Shown here in pieces: positions 1-14,009 of a DNA stretch of 64,000 nt. The stretch comes from Monocercomonoides exilis. Taxonomy: Eukaryota > Preaxostyla > Oxymonadida > Polymastigidae. The translations under genes were made by a program, and so were the position numbers. The stretch is taken from contig LSRY02000009.1 in NCBI GenBank assembly GCA_001643675.2, forward strand, positions 236,001 through 300,000, read 5' to 3'. The notes under the pieces are model-generated. The model made no database searches and was not told the DNA's origin. It was given only the letters and a program-made list of their open reading frames with translations. The stretch's first letter is position 1, and every line of letters begins with the position of its first letter.

Positions 1-98
1 TTTCAGAAGAGCCAGAAATAGATGGGTTGGAGGCGAAAAGGCTGTTGGAAAGGATATTTGTTGTGTCTGTTGAAAAATCATTGAAAATTAAAGAATAA
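1..98 (+). CDS. Probable 3'-terminal exon of an unseen upstream gene (partial)
   Basis: The window opens with a splice-acceptor-like TTTCAG. An open stretch in the third frame then encodes about 31 residues, rich in Glu and Lys, and stops at TAA (96-98). The peptide begins SEEPEIDG and ends SLKIKE, which is plausible for a hydrophilic C-terminus. No family is recognisable from so short a piece, and the exon start is uncertain because the acceptor could lie anywhere to the left. It could also be chance coding. Confidence 0.35.
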   Translation, partial: SEEPEIDGLEAKRLLERIFVVSVEKSLKIKE

Positions 99-2958
99 TA
101 GGTTATACTTGAGGGAAATGAACATTGCTTTCTCAACGAAGATTATAAATGGCTTAATCATTGATAATGAAGGTTTGTTTTTAATTTTATAATATTTTTA
201 AATCGTTATTTTCTTCATTCAGTTTACAGAAAGAAAGACTAAAAAAACAGCACTTATATGGAAGAAAAGAACTGAAAAATTGAGCTGAAGATAAAGTGAA
301 GAAGATCTGAAGAAAGAGATATTTTTTGATGATGTTTTGAGTTGTGATTTATATCAAAAATTGTTTTATTATCTGAGGATTGAATGTTGATCGAAAGTGA
401 AAAAAAAATGATGAAAAGAAGAAAATGAAAGTGAATTGACAATTGTGATTCATGTCCAACTTTTTGTTGATGAAAGAGAGAGGGTTGAACTTTATATATA
501 TGATGGATTTGGAAGATCCTGTTCGCATTTAAAAAGATGAGCTTGAAAGAAGTTTTCAAGAAAAATCTGTTTTCAGTGAGCCTCTCCATTGTTTGATATG
601 TTTCTCTTTGAAAATTTCTCTATCTTCAATCATCTCTTTCAATTCGCCGTCGTATCCTTCTTCTTCTTCTTCTTTCCCTCAAATAAATACTTCTCGATCA
701 TTCGCACATTCGCACAGCATCGATCTGCATTTCAACAATTGTGATTCTTCTTCATTTCTTCAACGCCTTCTTAAATGATCAATAAAAAAAAAGTTGATTT
801 TTTCATTTCATTCAACAACCATCAGAATCGACGCAGGTTTCGTCTTCAGCATCAATTTGCAAATGCAAAAAGAAATATTCATTCAAACATGGAATTTCAT
901 CCAGAAATCACATTTCAATGAAACTGAACATTATTTTGCCAAGAAAAGTCTATCAAATGGAGTTAAATATAAAAGGAGGATGATTTTTCCATATTCATTT
1001 GAAAGGTGCAAGAGGCACAGATGAAAAGAATATATTATTGAAGCAATTCTTGGAATGTTCAAATGATTGATTTGATGTTCTTCAGATTTTCAAACACCAA
1101 ATATATTCAACAATCAATCAAAGATAAAACGAAGGGAAAGCTTTTTTGTGAAAAATACATTTTTGTTGGAAAATTCTACGAAACAGCAGAATATGAGGCA
1201 GACAAGTGATGATTAATCCGTTAGAAGTGTTTAAGTGGTAATTTCTTCTAATTTGTGTTCCATGTTCTCAATAATCTTCGATTTTACCATATCGCGCACA
1301 AATTCGCAAACAAATCAACAAATGAAATTATATCAGCCTTATGATATGCACCTTCTTCAGAAACTGTGCCTCATTGTGCACTCTCAAGATATAGCCATCT
1401 CCAGTTCACAATATTTCATCTCCACTCCAGATGTTCCATCACCATCCATCTTGTCGGGAAAGCAATCGGAGAAAAACAAAACAAAGCAACGTTCCGACAG
1501 CTTAATGCTTCTGTTCTATCGCGTCCAAAAATCTTATTTGTCTATTCGAGTGACACATCCATCTTCACTCACCCTTTCTCCAATTTAATTGTTTTCTGAA
1601 CAATTTCAATCAGATTCTCTGTGTAATTCACGAAGAAAAGAAAGCACCTTATTTCAACTGCACTGAGCGTGCGATAGCCAGAAAGAAAAAGAAAAAGAAA
1701 AAGAGAGAGAGAGAAGAGAAGATGAAATTATTTAAAGAAAGAAGAAAAGAAAATGTGGAATAAGAGAAATGAAAAGAAGTGTTGCTTGTGAAGTGGCGAA
1801 AAAGATAAGAAAAAGAAAAAGAAAAAAGCCTTTGTCGAAGAAGTTGAAAATGTTTTTGAGGTTTAATAGTTCGTGTTCTGAATAAATGTGATTTTGCAAG
1901 GATGCGATGGAAGAGATTTGAAGAAGAAGAAGACAGTATTTGATTAATTCAGATATAAAGCCCGATTCTTTTTTTGAGAATTTGATTTTCCATTAATAAT
2001 ACAAAATTAATTAATATGGAAACATTTTTTTGAAGGCTTTCAACCCTTTGCAGCAAATCTGAAATCAAATAATTTCAATTGGAGACTTTTGCTTAACTAT
2101 TTCTGGCAATAAGAAACAAGCTATTTGAAAAAATAATGAAAGAGTACTTAATAAAATATACATCCATAATTAGAAGCAGGGAATTCGTATTCAAAATGTG
2201 GATTCAAATTACTGGGCTTCAAAAAATGAGAATTCAATTAATTAATTTCAATATTCAAAAATAGTTGGATTTAAAAGGTGTTTGTAATTTTCAATGCAGC
2301 TAAAAAAAAATAAAAATAAAATTTAAAATAATAATAATAATAAAATATCCTCATTCAACTAAATGTGGTTAGCACGATGACAAGCAGCCCAAGTGAATAA
2401 CTATTGATCAATCAAGCAAATGGAAAGTGAGACAAGTGAAATGCAAGATTGAAAAAGAAACGAATCAAAAAAGTTGAGAAAATTTAGAAACTAAAGCAAA
2501 GGATAAAATTGAACAAAGATATTACAGTTGGAAAAAACTTATTCTTCAAAAAAAGGTTCAAAAGTGAAATGTTCAGTTGCACATTTCCTGCTGGAAAAAG
2601 ATACAAAAGAAGCAAATAAAAATAAGAATAATAAGTATTGTGAAATGAATTTTGATAGTTTTGTGAAAATTTAAAGAATAAAAGCAATGGCAACAATAGG
2701 CAACTTATCACAACGAAAAAGTTGTTTCAACTCCTCTCTTTTGGAAGATACATCAAAAAGTTCAATTGGGAGAATCTTCATTTCGCAAATGAACTTATTT
2801 TCAAGGAGCAAAACAATTCCATCAGTGCTTTAATCAGTTGAAAGTTCTTTCATGTTATTATTCTTTCTGATTTCTGAGCATAAACCTCCCCTCCCTCTCA
2901 TCTTCCTTTGTTTTCTGAAGAAAGCACAATGATATTATCTGTCCTGCTCAATGCCCTT
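99..2958. other. Intergenic, no gene recognised
   Basis: This 2.9-kb stretch has only short open frames (up to ~117 codons) that resemble no family and no other gene here. It contains purine-rich low-complexity sequence around 1680-1860 (GAAAAAG and GAGAGA runs) and an AAT-rich run at about 2320-2345. It may hold decayed coding sequence, since the 600-770 and 1235-1590 stretches are less A/T rich than the rest, but nothing could be assigned. Confidence 0.5.
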
Positions 2959-5900
2959 CTATCCCGCATCAAGCAACCCCATTTCAGTAATATCTCGAAC
3001 AATTTCTGATTTCTCTTCTCTTTTCTGATTTCTCTTTTTCTTTTTCTTCCTTTTCTTTGGCTTTTCCTCCTCTCTTTCTTCTTCTTTGTCTTCTTTCACC
3101 ACTTCCTTTGCTTTATCCAATACCTTGTTAACAACTTTTTCTTCTGAATCTTCTCCAATCATCGAAAAATTGCTGTTTTGTGCTGAACATATCCCAATAT
3201 AATACTCTGTTGGCATTCCATTTCTTCCATCCTCAGAAGTGACTCCACCCAACTCCTCCAATCCAGCCTCGGATACTTCCTTCTCATCCCCAATTTCATC
3301 ATCCTCTTCCACATGTTTCCGCTTTTTCCCCTTCTTTCTCTTCCCCCTTTTCACTTTTCTATCTCCTTTTGAAATGCTCTCATCTTCCTTTCCCCCTGCA
3401 AAAGAACCGATCTCCATGTTTCCATCCTTTTCACGACTCAGAAGCGAGGCAACTGTCTGCATTTCAATATAATTCACTGGTGCCACCGCTATTATTTCTT
3501 CACGATCAAATCCACTCTCCACCATTCCTTTGTTCTCACACACATTCAGCTCCTCACCTTTCTCTGTTAGCACTCTCATCTCATTCCTCATTTCTCCTGC
3601 CAATAATGTTCGCATCTCCCCCTCTTCTTCCTCTTCCTCCTCAACTCTTTCTGCAATATCTTCTTTTCTCCATTCCCCTTTCCCCACATTCTTTGTTATT
3701 TCGATATCTCCATCTTCAACTCTCCTTCCACCTCTATTCTCCTTCCTTCTTTGTAACACAATTACCACAACAATCACAAATAACAGAATCACAATTACAA
3801 CAATGCACCCAATAAAAGCAACAAAACTCCATTCAATTTTATCCTCTCCTTCAGACATTCTTTCATCAACTTTTGCATCGATCTCACTTTTGTTTTTCAT
3901 GATTAATGAATGAGTAGATGATGGAGATTCTGCTTTTCCAAACAATATGCACACACTTATTTCTGATTTATTTTCCATCGTTTCCACCAGCTCTGACGAG
4001 ATATCAGAATGCACCTCGTTTTCCGACACGCATCCATCTTCGATCTTTTGTGTTTGGATATGTTCAACTTCCCCATCCTTCATGCTTATCTTCACTGACA
4101 GATTGCATGGAAGAAGCAGTTTCCCATGGATGCTCAAGTCCATGCCTCCGCTCGGCTGTGTTGTATTCTTCACTTCTTCCAGAACCGGGATGAAATACGA
4201 TGATTCTCTTTCTGATGTAATCCCTCCCATTTCGCATCCCTCATCCAATATCCACAATGAGGTATTTCTTTCCCATCCATCTCCCCCTTTCACACTCACA
4301 ACATTCAATTCACCATTCCCTTCACAAATCACATTCCTTCGAGCTGATGGATATCCTTCAATCGATGGATTGTTGTTCTCAAATTCTCCTTTCTCAATCT
4401 TCATACTCCCTCCACTCACCCACAACCCTCCTCCCTTGTTCTTCATAACTGTTGTTTCTCTCATTTCTACATTGCTCTTCTCAACATCAACCAATGACCC
4501 ATTCCATTTGCATAATCCCTCTTTTCTATTGTTTTCTTCATTGATAAACTCAATTTCTTTTTCTCCATCAAACACACAATTCACAATTCTCACATTCTTG
4601 GAATTCCTGACCTGCATCATCCTTCCCTTATCAACCGAATTTGCACATCTTCCAAATGAGCTGTTCAGCACACTCACCTCTTGCTCAGCATCTTCCATCC
4701 CAATCACGCATCCCTTCGACATCATAGTCACATTCTCAACTTTCATCTCTTTCATCTCCACTTTCGCCTTCCCTCCAACACTCACAACATTTCCCTCGCA
4801 ATTGATGTTCGACATTCTTGTTTCATCTATTGTCACATCTGATTCTTCACAAAATGAAATAACTGATAATTTTGAATGAATATCTCTGAATGTCGTTTCT
4901 GATATCTTCAGCTCTCCACTCTCCACACTCACAACCGAACTGTTCAACTTCATGAACTCAACTGTTGTTGTTGAAGAAGAGAAAAACTCACATTCTTGTA
5001 TTTTCGTTATTCCGTTCTTCACTTTCATAAGATAATTGTGAGTTGATTCAAATCCATCTTCAAATTGGAATGAGCACCTCTCCACGGAACATTCATTCAC
5101 AAACTCCATGATACAATCCTTCTCAGCTGATTTCTCAATCTTGGATTTCAATTTCACAATTGCCTGCTTCTTTTTGAATGAATTCACAACTAGATCTCCA
5201 ATAACACATTCTCCAGAAACAACCCCTTCTCCGTCAATCAGAATCGCATTCATCACTCCTTCCTGGATGTGATCAACCCCACAATTGATACTGGAACAAG
5301 GATTGGCCTGAGCTCCACATCGTCTGCCATCCGCCCCTGACCAGTTCAAAAACACTTGAAGGCCTTTGAAGAATGTGATTCGTGGAATCAGATCCATGTC
5401 TGTATTTCCCTCTATATCGCTCCCGCAGATGGAGTTGTCTGAGTTCAATGATTCCTGGTTGAAGTTCAAAGCAAACATCGTTTCGTTGATCTGTCGAATA
5501 ATTGAGTAGCATTTGATGAATATATCGTTCCCAACAAAAGCCTCATTCATATAAAACATGATATTCACAATGAAAATCCTCAGGCATGGTATCTGAGTTT
5601 CATCAGCATAGTTAACATTTGGATCGGCTCCATTGATAAACAGTCCTCCGCCGCGCCCTGATTCCGTCGAGCATCTGCACATCGAAAACGTGCTCCCATT
5701 CACTTTCAAAACAGATTCTTCGTTCTTCAGCTCCACTTTCATTCCACCTCCTTCATCACTCAAAGCGCTTTTGCAACTCTTCATTGCACACTCTTCTATC
5801 GTGCACTCCACTCCATTCTCAAATGATCCCACTTCAATGACACTAGCTCCAATCCCTTCCTTCGTTATGTTGGAAAATGAGCATCCAACAACTCTCAAAA

Positions 5901-8900
5901 CTGGTCTGTTGCCATTTGCATTTGAATGAGTGTTTTCCTTTTCATTCATCTGACTTTCTTCCTCCATCATCGATATCAGACTTCTTTCTGTCACACCAGC
6001 AAATGAAATGTTCACATTCTGAACAGTCACCTCAGTTGCAATTGGGCTGAAACTGATGAACCCTTTTAATCCATTTATCTTATTCAAAGTGCAGCTCTGA
6101 ATTGTGGCGCTCCCTCCATTCACTTTCATCACGCAATATCCTGCTGTCTCTATCAGCCCTGTCAACGATCCAAATGAACAATCCGTGACTGTCAAGAATG
6201 CATTTGTTCCTGACGATTCAATGAATACTGCATGATTGGTGGTTATGCTTGGTTTGGTGAATGATAAATTGAAGAATGACAGACTCACATTCGACGATAT
6301 CATTGAACCATCATCCAAATCATTCTCGTCTTCATCAGTAATTGTCACGCTTGTTCCTTTCTTTGTCCCTTCAATCACAACTTTTGGTGAATCTGAATCT
6401 TGTGAAGCTGGAGGCAATGAAGAAGAAAATGATATGGAATGGCTCAATAACCCCGATCCCACAATGTTGATGTGTGTTTCGCCTTTTCCAAGTGGCTCAT
6501 ATCTCAGAGAAATTAAGTGGTCAATCGATGAACATGGTGCTTCAGAAAACCCACACCCACTGAAGTCTCCTCCATTATCTTTCGAAACAAACCCATTCCC
6601 ACTCCAGTTCGTCCACAAATACACAACCAGTGGAATCACATATCCCTTTCCTGTTGTCTTCCTTTCCCATCCACACAGCTCATCCAATGACTTCTCATCA
6701 CTTGAACTCAACTCCTCTTTCAGTTTTTCGTTTGAAATAACATCGTCCAGCTCATTTCCCGATATGAACACTCTCTTCCCTTTCCACGCACTGCATCCCT
6801 CAAATTTCATTCCTTCCATCACAAATGATCCCATTGTATCTGCCAAGCTTACAAACATCCCTCCTCCTATTCCTCTTCCTTTCTGCAAGTTGTCCTCTGC
6901 TGGCACCTGGCATCCCGTGAACGTTACGCTTTTAATCTCCAAACTTCCTCCGTTCTCAGCTGAAATCATCATCCCTCCTCCTTTCATCCCACCTCCACCT
7001 GTGCATGTTGTTGAAATGCTGCAGTTATCCACAACCGCGCTTCCTTCTTCTTTAATTGCTGCACCAATGCATCCTCCTCCTCCGCTCCCGCCTTCCACCG
7101 TCACTCCACTCACTCTGCTGTTCTTAATGTTCAATTTCTCTCCGTTTGTCATCGTTATTGGCGACTTCCCATTCGTCGTCAGTGTTGTTGCAATTTCCAT
7201 CATCAATCCATCCACAATCAGTTCTCCTCCTGTCATGTCGATGATGCTGTATCCAATCTTTTCACTTGTTAATGCATTGCTTGCAAACGAGACAGAACAG
7301 CTTGTTATCGTGATTGTTGATGACGAAGAATGGACAAATGCACTCCTCCTTCCATTAATAACTTTGTTCATTACAAATGCCAAATTAGTCATTTCAAATG
7401 ATTTTGTGCACTCAATAAGACCATTTTGGCTAATTTCTCCTCCATCCTTCACCTCAACTTTCATCTTTTTTCCTGCTGTAACTGCTTTTCCTGTCAAGCT
7501 CACATCAAATGAAAGCACTTTCATTTCACTTTTTATTGAGGATTCAGAAGAAACCTCAACTTTTTGTAAGCCGTAATTAATTCTGTTAGTCACACAATAG
7601 TCAATTGTCAGACACCCAAACTTCTCAAATCCACAAGAACTGTGATCCAATGCCACCTCTCCTTTCCCATCGACAGTCAACTTCGATCCGATTGAGAACA
7701 AATACACAAACAGCGGAATCACTTTCTCATCTTTCCCATCCTCGCTCCCGCAAAACTTCAATTCATCCGATGGAATGGCGCTATTATCAAAAAATTTAAA
7801 AGAGTTTGCATTCACTTTTGTTCCAAGCAATATCGTTGAATCGCAACAAACAAACACATCCTTCCCATATTGTGCATCATTCAGCGATGAAGATGTCGAT
7901 GAAAACTTAACATTTTCTGCAATTTCCATCTTGCAGTTCGGACTTTCCATTGTCAGCATCATTCCTCCGCCTCTTCCTTTGGTTCCTCCTCCGTTGTTCT
8001 TCGCCTCGCATGAATCGATTGTACTCGTCCCATTCACAACAACACTTCCCTCTCCATCTAAGCTCACGCATATCCCTCCTCCTTTTCCAATCTCTTCTGA
8101 TTTCCCTTGGCAGTTGCAGTTTATTACAGTGCACGTTTCAATCACAACAATCCCAACCTTTCCCTCTCCTTCCCCAAACTGTGTTCCAACTGCTCCTTTT
8201 ATCAGCCCCCCGTCTCCATTAATCTTTCTAACGTTTGCTATGTTGCATCCTTTGAAATACACAACACTCACACCCGCCACAAACTCAACCAACGAATGCC
8301 CATCAAATGTCAGACCTTCTCTGATTTCAAATTGCTCCATTCTCAGTTTTCCCGCAAACGCATTTACAAAACTATATCCAATCGATTGGCCAACAACACT
8401 GTCTGGTGAACTTACAACAGAGCAGTCTGTGATATTGAACGATGGGGAGTGTGCCGAAATCATCGCCGATGCACTGGATAGAGCAGATGGAATGATAAAT
8501 TTTATCTTTTTAATTGAACATCTGCTTTGCACATCGATCAAAAAGTTTTCTGATTCAAAAGTTGTTGGCACCTTCACCTCGATTGCAGTCCCTTTTGTGG
8601 CACATGAAATATCCCATACATAGGCATCATCCATGGCAACCTTTTCGGCAAGCACGAATTCTGGATCTAACTCTATATTTTTATTTCCCCCTGAAAATCG
8701 TGCCCGTGCAGTGTGGGTGATGGTGGCACAAGGATAATAATCGAGCCCGCAAAACCAAGAGTCGTATCCACCCAGCCCATCCTTCCCCTTCCCCACATGC
8801 GCTGCACCAGATATTGTGTCCAGAAACACATTCAGTGGGAGCAGCCCCATTGATGTGTTACTCCGATCGTATCCCACAAGCTCATTGTATTTTGAACTGT

Positions 8901-11886
8901 CATGTTGGATATTCAGCTTTTCTGTTGCAATTGCCCATCTCGCTGAATCGCTCCCATTCACAAACACATAATTCCCACTCAATGAAGCAGTGCAACCTGA
9001 AAAGTCGACAAACACGATTGAGAAGTCGTGCGAGTCATCTGCCAGATGAAGCATAATCCCGCCGCCATATCCACTGCACTTGCATCTGTTGAATTTTGTT
9101 GTTTCACTTCCTGGAGCTGATGAAGTCCCTACCCGCAACTTGCTTGAAGGTGATAATAAATCAACCTTGATCCCACCTCCACTTCCTGCCTTGCACTCGC
9201 AATCTTCGATTGTCACATTCTTGACCACAAACGTCTCTCCAGCCTTCACACTCTTTGCCACAACCACCCCATCTCCACTTGTCAACTTCACATTCGTCAC
9301 CTTCATATTCGCCAGCACGCTATCTCCTGATGCTGTGGCTGTCAGATACAATGCAGATGAAGACGATGATGACAATGAAGAAGAAGAAGGAGAAGATTGA
9401 TCCGGCTCAGAGAACAATGGTTTTGACACATTCATATTAATGATCTCCACATCGGTTATCAACAGCTGCGACAGCTGCACCACAAACACTGACGACGATA
9501 TCACATAGTCTCCTGTTTTACTCGTGGTGATCACAACATCCTCCAATGAGAGTGACCCACTCCCATCAGATACCACAACCACGCTCGGCGAAGGGCTTGA
9601 ATTTGAGTTGCAATCAACCTTCATGTGACTCATTCCAAGATGGCCTGTCGTCACACTGAACAGCGTTCCTACCGATGAAAGTGTCCCTGTTCCAATCGAA
9701 CTCTTATCTTTGCCTGTCCCAATGACCGAAATCTTCTTTTCCCCAATCTCAATCGTTGTTGCCTCGCTTGTGTGATTCCCTTCCATCAGCGTGATTGTCA
9801 AGCTAATTTGTATCTCACACATCTCAAACGCCTTCTTCACTGTCAGACAAGGAAATGTCTCATTTGCCCCACAAAGAAAAGATGTATCATTTCCACTGAC
9901 AGAAACATAGATCGTTTTGTCTTTCAGCCACTCCTTCTTTTCCGTGTGTTGAAACGTCCAGGCACCTGCATTCGAGTAGTTGTATCCATAACATACTCTC
10001 TGTTCATCTGTGTTTGTTGTGTAACATTCATAGAACGGGTTATTCGAGGATAAATATAAATTGTAATTATCATAATACATCACATCACGCCCATATGGAG
10101 TGGCTGCAGAGCATTTGCATTCGTGAAAAAACAAAAAATAACAATAGATTCCATCATCAGGTGTAGTTTGTCTGTATGGATACAATCTCATTCCTCCACC
10201 ATATGCAGTTGCAGAGCAAGAAATGAACTGAATGCTCCTCATCTTGAATGCAGCTGGAACACTTTGGCAATACATCCCTCCACCGCCAGTGATCGAGAGT
10301 GTACATAAAGTGAAGAAACACTCAAACACACAAGCGCTCTCACCTTTCCCACTTTCTGTTCCAATACAGCCAGATCCAGAAACATCAAAAGATTGGAGAA
10401 ATAATCCTCCTCCATTATTTTTTGCAGAACATTTCTGGAATTCACATCCGCTGATCCGAACACACGCAGAAATCGAAAAAACACACAGCCCCCCTCCAAT
10501 ACGTGTTTCAGAGGAACAGGCACTGAATGAGTTGTTCTCAATCTCAACCGATTTGATATTTGCGCACATGACTCCTCCTCCTTGACTGTATGCGGTACAG
10601 TCATTAAAAGAACAAAATTTCACTGAAAGTGTTCCTGATGTCTTGCTATACATGTAAATTGCTCCACCATTTGAAGTTCCATCTGAATAAGAAGTTCCTG
10701 ACCCAGTTGTTTTTGTGCCATTCCACACGCACCAGGTGAATGAATTCGCCCCATTGTCTGCTATCTGCTGTCTCGCTGGCTTCGATGGATTCCCTTCACT
10801 CCCGCTGATAGCAATATTCCCTGATCGATAGCACCTGACAAACGAGGAATTCGAGGCGGTCAACGAAGATGAGGGGCTGTTCAGTGAAGGGACAATGCCC
10901 CCATCATAAACATCCCACACCGATGAAAATGAGCACCCACTCATCAGAAACACCCTTTGGCCCAACCCTTCACCCAGATATGTTGTTTTAGATGGATTTG
11001 TGGAGATGTTGAAGAAGGTCAGCTGAGTGAGAGATACAAGGCGTGTCAGGGGAGGTGCCAGAAACGGGGCTGAAGACACACAAAAAGATGAGAAGTGCGA
11101 TTCACTCACCAATACACTTCCTCCTCCTTCACTTTCTTTTTCTCTTCCTCCACCACTTCCTCCTTGTTCTCCTCTCTCTCCTCCTTCACCTCTTCCACTT
11201 CCTCTTCCTAATCCGGCTCTTCCTATTCCTCCACCTTCTCTCTCACTCTTCGTCTGCTCCATCCTCCCCCCTCCTCCAAACAGTCTCCCACACACATTTC
11301 CTCCCCTTCCAATCCCTCTCAGTGTGATGTTCCAAAACATTCCTCTGCACCCTCCCAGCTCAAACACCCCCGCCTCTTTGCCCTTCCCCATCTCTACACC
11401 GCATCCCCTCACCACAACCACACTCCCTCTCATTCCACATACAATCCTCCCAATTTCATCTCCAATCAGCTCAATCCCCTTCAACTCAACTGATGAATTA
11501 ATCAATCTCATATTTCCAATGATTTGACTTTGTTCGCTTATTCTTCCATAATCTCTGAAAGATAAAAGGGATTCAGTATTTCTGTGTTTGATTTGTTTGA
11601 AGTCTTTTACATTATCCAGATTTTCATTATTCTCTTTGTTTTTGAGCAATTCTTCATTGCCAAATGAGCACGCATCTTAAAATATTGAACATAGATTTGC
11701 ATCATAAAAATATATTAAAGGCAAAAATTGCATACTTTTCATCTGCATGTACTCATTCATATCACAGTTTTTATCATTGAAAACAACATTCGAACCAGGT
11801 GAATGATCGACTGTTGCCAATTGGTGGATATGATGACAATTAATAGTGTATATAAACACACATATCGTTACAATCAAATATCTCAT
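2959..11886 (-). CDS. Giant Pmp-like parallel beta-helix type I membrane protein
   Basis: Predicted as two exons, 11736-11886 and 2959-11675, with a 60-nt GT-AG intron; the splice is in phase and gives about 2,955 residues. The first exon supplies a signal peptide (MRYLIVTICVFIYTINC); an in-frame ATG at 11937 is an alternative start. The ectodomain is Asn/Ser/Gly rich with many GGGI/GGGM turns and CSF-type strands typical of polymorphic membrane protein beta-helices. Five modules each open with a C-G...P/G-C-hydroxyl motif, near residues 648, 1025, 1396, 1756 and 2168, spaced about 370 residues apart. A membrane-proximal domain is shared with the 40637-48436 protein. One membrane helix lies near 2664-2690, followed by an acidic tail ending in a Lys/Arg run (KKRKKKKKRNQKR). 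No kinase domain is present. Inferred role: cell-surface adhesin or receptor. The stop is TAG. Fragments of close relatives lie at 52272-53725, 54560-55020 and 20690-21000. Confidence 0.85.
11676..11735 (-). other. Predicted 60-nt intron of the giant receptor gene
   Basis: The donor is GTATGC (first base at 11735) and the acceptor is TTTTAAG (last base at 11676). Splicing joins the signal-peptide exon to the 8.7-kb exon in phase 1, forming an Asn codon. It removes a TAA stop inside the intron and explains why the long frame has no ATG at its start. Confidence 0.7.
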
Positions 11887-13072
11887 GCTAAGTGTGAAAT
11901 GAACAATCAAAGAAAAGAATAATAAAATAATGGTCATGACGAATTATCAATTTTTCCTTCTCTCTGTTCTGAAGTTTTTCAGGACTTTCCAACCATTTCA
12001 TATATATCAGAAAAAGATTTTTATTTTGGATGTGTTATGTTCAGAGCTGAGATAGATCATATTTTCTTCCATTTTCTAATTGTTGATTCATCAATCTTGA
12101 TATTTCCTTTGCTAACAGAAAACTGAAATAAAAGTTCATAATATTGTTGAAAGTTTCGATAATTTTCGAAGCGTACTGCACAATGGTGTTATTTATTTAT
12201 TAATTTTAAATAAATGTCCAGACAAGTCAAATCAGCTGAACGTTATTTTTTTTATTGAAGAAAGTGTTAGAAAGCCAGCTACACCGAAGAAGCATCAGTT
12301 GTCAAAACGGAAAAGAAGGAAAGTTTGATGTTTGCTTGCATTTTTATTTTTGTTTTTTTTTTGAGTGTTGATTAATTTTGTGATTTCAGTCAACTCAGAT
12401 GAATGAAATCAACAAAAACGAAAAAATGATGAATATGCGATTATTCAGTTGAATATCGAAGGCGGACAGCGAACTCCTTTCATGAAGGCAAGGGATAAAA
12501 GCATTGGGCGTTTGTGGAACTGTTCATTTTTTTGACAAAGAGTTAAAACATAATGGAGGTGAAAAGAGAATGAATGTCTCATTTTTCGCAGAAAAGTCTG
12601 AGATTGATTCATTTTAAGGTGAAACGACAGACAAAAGAGCGGTTAACGAACCTGTTGGAAAAGTGATTTGAAACAAGGAAGATGGAAATGAAGAGGAAAT
12701 TGGGAAGAAAATGGAAATAACTGAACATTTGACCTTTTTTGAACGGGAAAAGGAAGGCAAACAAGGAGCTTGCACAACACAATCGTTTGGGCCTTTCAAC
12801 AGGGACTGCGATGCTTGTGACTTCTGCTTTGGAGAATAGAACAGCAAATCTTTATAACTGAATCACCCATCAAATTTCTCAAAGATAACAGAAATGATTT
12901 TGCAATTTATCAACCAAAATGGGGTGAAAAATATGTTAATATCTTCGCTCTCAGTTTCTGAATTAGTCTTTTCACACGCATTTCATTCTCATAGTCGATT
13001 CCATTTCTTCTTCTTCTCCTCCTCCTCCTTTATCTTCTTCTTCCTCTACTACTACTGCTGCTGCTGCTGCTG

Positions 13073-13172
13073 CTTCTTCTTCTTCTTCTTCTTCTTCTTC
13101 TTCTTCTTCTTCTTCTTCTTCTTCTTCTTCTTCTTCTTCTTCTTCTTCTTCTTCTTCTTCTTCTTCTTCTTT
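13073..13172. repeat. (TTC)n microsatellite
   Basis: About 33 uninterrupted TTC units, preceded by short CTA and CTG (TGC) triplet runs from about 13045. It lies in intergenic DNA. Confidence 0.95.
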
Positions 13173-13866
13173 TAGTTGAAAAAACGGTATTTATTCCAAA
13201 TAGAAGCTGAAATAAAGGAGAAGAAAATAACATTGTGATAAGATGAACAATCAATCAAAAGAATAAAATTGGACAAATTGGCAGATAAGCTTAATTATCA
13301 CTCATAATAATCAGACAAAGAAAGAAACAAGAGAAATGATTATTTTTCATATGGGAGAAGATTGGGAAAAGGGGGAATATCTTTGCGTATTTCAAAATTG
13401 TGTAGTATTAAATAAAAACATTCATCGATGCATTCAAATTAAAAGCGAATCAATTTGCTTTTATTTTATGAAACATTTTAATTTTTGAACAATTGAAAAC
13501 AATAAAATAAAAAATAATTTTTCTGAATTTTCTTAATTTTTTTTTCAATTAAATTTCAAAGAATTTCATCAAAATGATTTCAAAACAAAAGGATAAGAAT
13601 GAAATGCGAAAATACTTAAACGGCATTTAACAACAATAATTTAAACAAAAAATTTAAAAATAAAAAATGAAAAAATTAAAAAATAAGATAATTATCTCAA
13701 TTATCTTATTTTCTCTTTATAATCTGCTTAACGAATCATTCAAAAAAAGACTTGCTTTCATTGAATGAATCAAAATTGCAAAGTGCATTAAAATATACAT
13801 AAGAATAGCATTTGTATTCTCTTCCAAAAAAATTAGAAGATGAAAAAGAAAAAAATAAATAAATAT

Positions 13867-13914
13867 GAAAATGAAAAGGAAAAGGAAAAGGAAAAGGAAA
13901 AGGAAAATGAAAAT

Positions 13915-14009
<95 letters not shown>

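Noticed and set aside
3239-11527. Many plus-strand open frames of 60-446 codons over the giant receptor gene, such as 6236-7576
   Set aside because: They are antisense shadows of the long minus-strand coding frame, with low-complexity Ser/Pro/Phe composition and no motifs.
12894-13254. Open frames encoding poly-Phe, poly-Arg or poly-Ser across 12894-13254
   Set aside because: They are translations of the TTC microsatellite, with no start context or conserved flank.
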